Assembly (NCBI RefSeq): GCF_900167565.1
Contig: NZ_FUZV01000001.1
Coordinates: forward strand, 744,001-808,000
DNA from: Pseudoxanthomonas indica
GTDB lineage: Bacteria > Pseudomonadota > Gammaproteobacteria > Xanthomonadales > Xanthomonadaceae
DNA: 64,000 bases
Direction: 5' to 3'
Of this stretch, positions 62,394-64,000 are shown piece after piece. Numbering within the stretch: the stretch's first letter is position 1; every line of letters starts with the position of its first letter. The notes beneath the pieces were generated by a model. It was not told where the DNA came from, did no database searches, and worked only from the letters and a program-made list of their open reading frames with translations. Made by a program: the position numbers and the translations under genes.

Positions 62394-62439
62394 TGGTGGG
62401 CGGTACAGGGTTCGAACCTGTGACCCCTACCATGTCAAT
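62394..62439 (-). repeat. att remnant: 3' end of a tRNA-Val gene
   Basis: On the minus strand: anticodon loop TTGACAT, 3' stem GGTAG, T arm ACAGGTTCGAACCCTGT and CCGCCC-A-CCA. The 5' stem and D arm are absent to the right, where foreign sequence begins. It is the left end of the third element; an intact tRNA-Val should lie at its other end. Confidence 0.8.
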
Positions 62440-62571
62440 GCCCGGCTAGGCTGTTCCATGCTGTCCTATGAGGACGTAAGTGCACGATTTATCGTCCTTT
62501 TGTGGCCATTGCGGACCCATGTTGTTTCCTTATCTTTTTCCGTACGGAAGGAATCCACAACAGGAGGTCAC

Positions 62572-63711
62572 ATGGAACTGAGCAAGGTCAGCGTACGCAA
62601 CGGGCTGAAGCCCCGCCCTGAGCCGTACTGGCAGAAACTGGGCTCTGGGAGGGCCCTTGGCTACCGGCAGGGCAAGACCGGGGGAAGCTGGGTCGCCCGG
62701 CACTACGATTCCGCACAGTCTCGAAAACTGCAATCCAAGCTCGGCGACTTCGGCCAGTTGCCTGCGACCGATCGCTACGCGGCCGCCCTGGAAGCCGCCA
62801 GACGCTGGTTCGAGCGTCTCGACAAGGGCGGTATGGCCCGGGATATCACCGTCCAGGTAGCGTGTGAGCAGTACGCGGCCACGCGTCCGGACGCTGCCAA
62901 GCGGTTCAATCGGTACGTCTACAACCACTCGTTTGCCAAGATCCCTCTGTCCAAGTTGACCGACCACCATGTCGCCACTTGGCGCAATCAGCTTGAGAGA
63001 ACACCCGCCCTCATCAGCAGGAGCAAGAAAGGCGAGCCGGTGACTCGCGCCAGGTCTCCAGCCACCATCAATCGCGACATTGCGCCTGTCCGCGCCGCCC
63101 TCAATCGAGCTTTCAGGGGAAGGGCAGTCCTGGAAGACCACGCATGGAAGTTCGCGCTGTAGCCACTTCCAACTCAGCCGGGCCGTCGAGTTTGCCTGAG
63201 CAACTCAGAATGCAAAGCTTTGCTGGAGCAGATGCCGCCCGACCTTCGAGCGTTTGCCCGCGTCCTCTGCAATGTCCCACTGAGGCCAGGAGCTCTAGCC
63301 CATGTCAATGTTGAAGACATCAACCTGGCCACAGGGGAAGCCGTCATTCGAAAAGACAAGGCTGGCGCGGGCCGGAGGTTCGTGGTCCCCAAGGTAGTGC
63401 TTGAGCTCGCAAGGGCGCACAGCAAGAACAAGCTTCCCCGAACTCCCCTGTTTACTCGTTGGGATGGAATGCCCTGGAACAAGGACTCTTGGAAGGACGG
63501 GTTCAAGAAGGCAGCCGCCGCAGCAGGGTTGCCCGCGAACACCAGCATGTACTCCTTACGCCATAGCGCTATCACCGATTTGGCAACGGGTGGCATGGAC
63601 TTGATGAATCTCGCACATGTTGCTGGGACATCGCTGCTGATGATCCAGAAGCATTACGGCCACCTCAGGGCAGATCAAGCGGTGGCCCACATGGATCGCA
63701 TTGCAATCTGA
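62572..63711 (+). pseudogene. Integrase with an in-frame amber codon
   Basis: Tyrosine recombinase from MELSKVSVRNGLKPRPEPYW, about 378 residues, broken by TAG at 63160-63162. Both halves are in one frame and no other damage is visible. After the stop: LRPGALAHVNVEDINLATGE (box I), KDKAGAGRRFVVP, YSLRHSAITDLATGG (box II) and IQKHYGHLRAD with the Tyr. An N-terminal fragment of 196 residues or readthrough are alternatives. It lies 133 bases from the tRNA-Val remnant. Confidence 0.82.
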
Positions 63712-63861
63712 CGACCCACCAGATTCGTGCTGGAACGTCCATAGAAGGATGTTCCATGAGGCGCCCTCGGAATTGAAGCCAATAACGGGCCACTTCCGGC
63801 AGAAACAACCAGCACCACGCGAATACCCTTCGGGACACTACTTCAACCGGGAGTCCCTAAC

Positions 63862-64000
63862 ATGGACCGCAAGGAAGCCGATGCAATGGAACGCCTCATC
63901 GACATTGCTAATCAGGACACTGGGCAGAGCAGCCGTGTCGCGAACTTCCTCCTGGCATGGTGGAACGCCGATTCCTGCGGTGGTTTTGATCTGACCGATC
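63862..64000 (+). CDS. DUF7673 protein (5' part, runs off the window)
   Basis: 46 codons visible from MDRKEADAMERLIDIANQDT, then GQSSRVANFLLAWWNADSCG, GFDLTD. This is the N-terminal part of a small family found in integrated elements. Function unknown. It is the first cargo gene after the integrase of the third element. Confidence 0.7.
   Translation, partial: MDRKEADAMERLIDIANQDTGQSSRVANFLLAWWNADSCGGFDLTD

Noticed and set aside
62391..62470. Functional tRNA-Val
   Set aside because: Only the 3' half is present; the sequence at the 5' half position does not pair with it.

Overview
The window looks like a chromosomal segment of a high-GC gammaproteobacterium of the Xanthomonadaceae/Lysobacteraceae (inference). 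The strongest support is the core run thrS-infC-rpmI-rplT-pheS-pheT-ihfA-merR-tRNA-Pro on the minus strand at 53.6-61.5 kb, together with a GumN/TraB-type protein, dxs, and an S8-protease autotransporter. About two thirds of the window (1-40.5 kb) is two integrated elements lying in tandem at the 3' end of one tRNA-Phe gene. A third element begins at a tRNA-Val 3' end at 62.4 kb.

1-19.6 kb is a lambdoid-type prophage, cut by the left window edge. From left to right it holds terminase large (partial) and small subunits, HNH endonuclease, a lysis cassette (Rz with Rz1 overprinted, holin-like proteins, GH19 endolysin), a possible late regulator, a leftward early operon (DUF1064, DnaB-type helicase, N4/N6 methylase, initiator-like protein, CII-like protein, Cro), the immunity region, and a rightward early operon. 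That operon is a chain of overlapping small genes ending with a DUF2303 protein, a second methylase and an ASCH protein. Then come a DUF4224 protein, a tyrosine integrase, a membrane protein and the right att site. Two nearly identical, oppositely oriented promoter/operator modules (10578-10617 and 12203-12241) flank the repressor block, as PR/OR and PL/OL do in lambda.

19.6-40.5 kb is a second island ending in a DUF4102-type integrase beside an exact 47-bp att copy. Its left half is a cargo of small genes: a secreted protein, a degenerate receiver-domain protein and a soluble PAS/histidine kinase, DUF3606, a ferritin-like protein with a DUF6766 membrane protein, DUF1508/YegP, and two pairs of related small genes. 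Its right half is phage- or satellite-like: remnant virion-type genes, a broken sulfatase, an HNH endonuclease, three overlapping HTH/AlpA-like genes, and an operon of helical proteins of unknown function next to the integrase. The island carries three different sets of iterated palindromes, at 19.88-20.07, 32.91-33.05 and 34.97-35.04 kb.

40.6-62.4 kb is core chromosome: Ca2+/H+ exchanger, lipoprotein, autotransporter protease, acyl-CoA dehydrogenase, HNH protein, dxs, GumN-like protein, cupin, then the translation operon. Upstream of thrS is a six-codon reading frame, Met-Ser-Thr-Thr-Thr-Phe, followed by a hairpin with a U-run. This looks like a very short transcription-attenuation leader. 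From 62.4 kb a tRNA-Val 3' remnant, an integrase interrupted by one in-frame amber codon, and the start of a DUF7673 gene mark the third element.

All functional names rest on motifs and family recall. No database search was possible.
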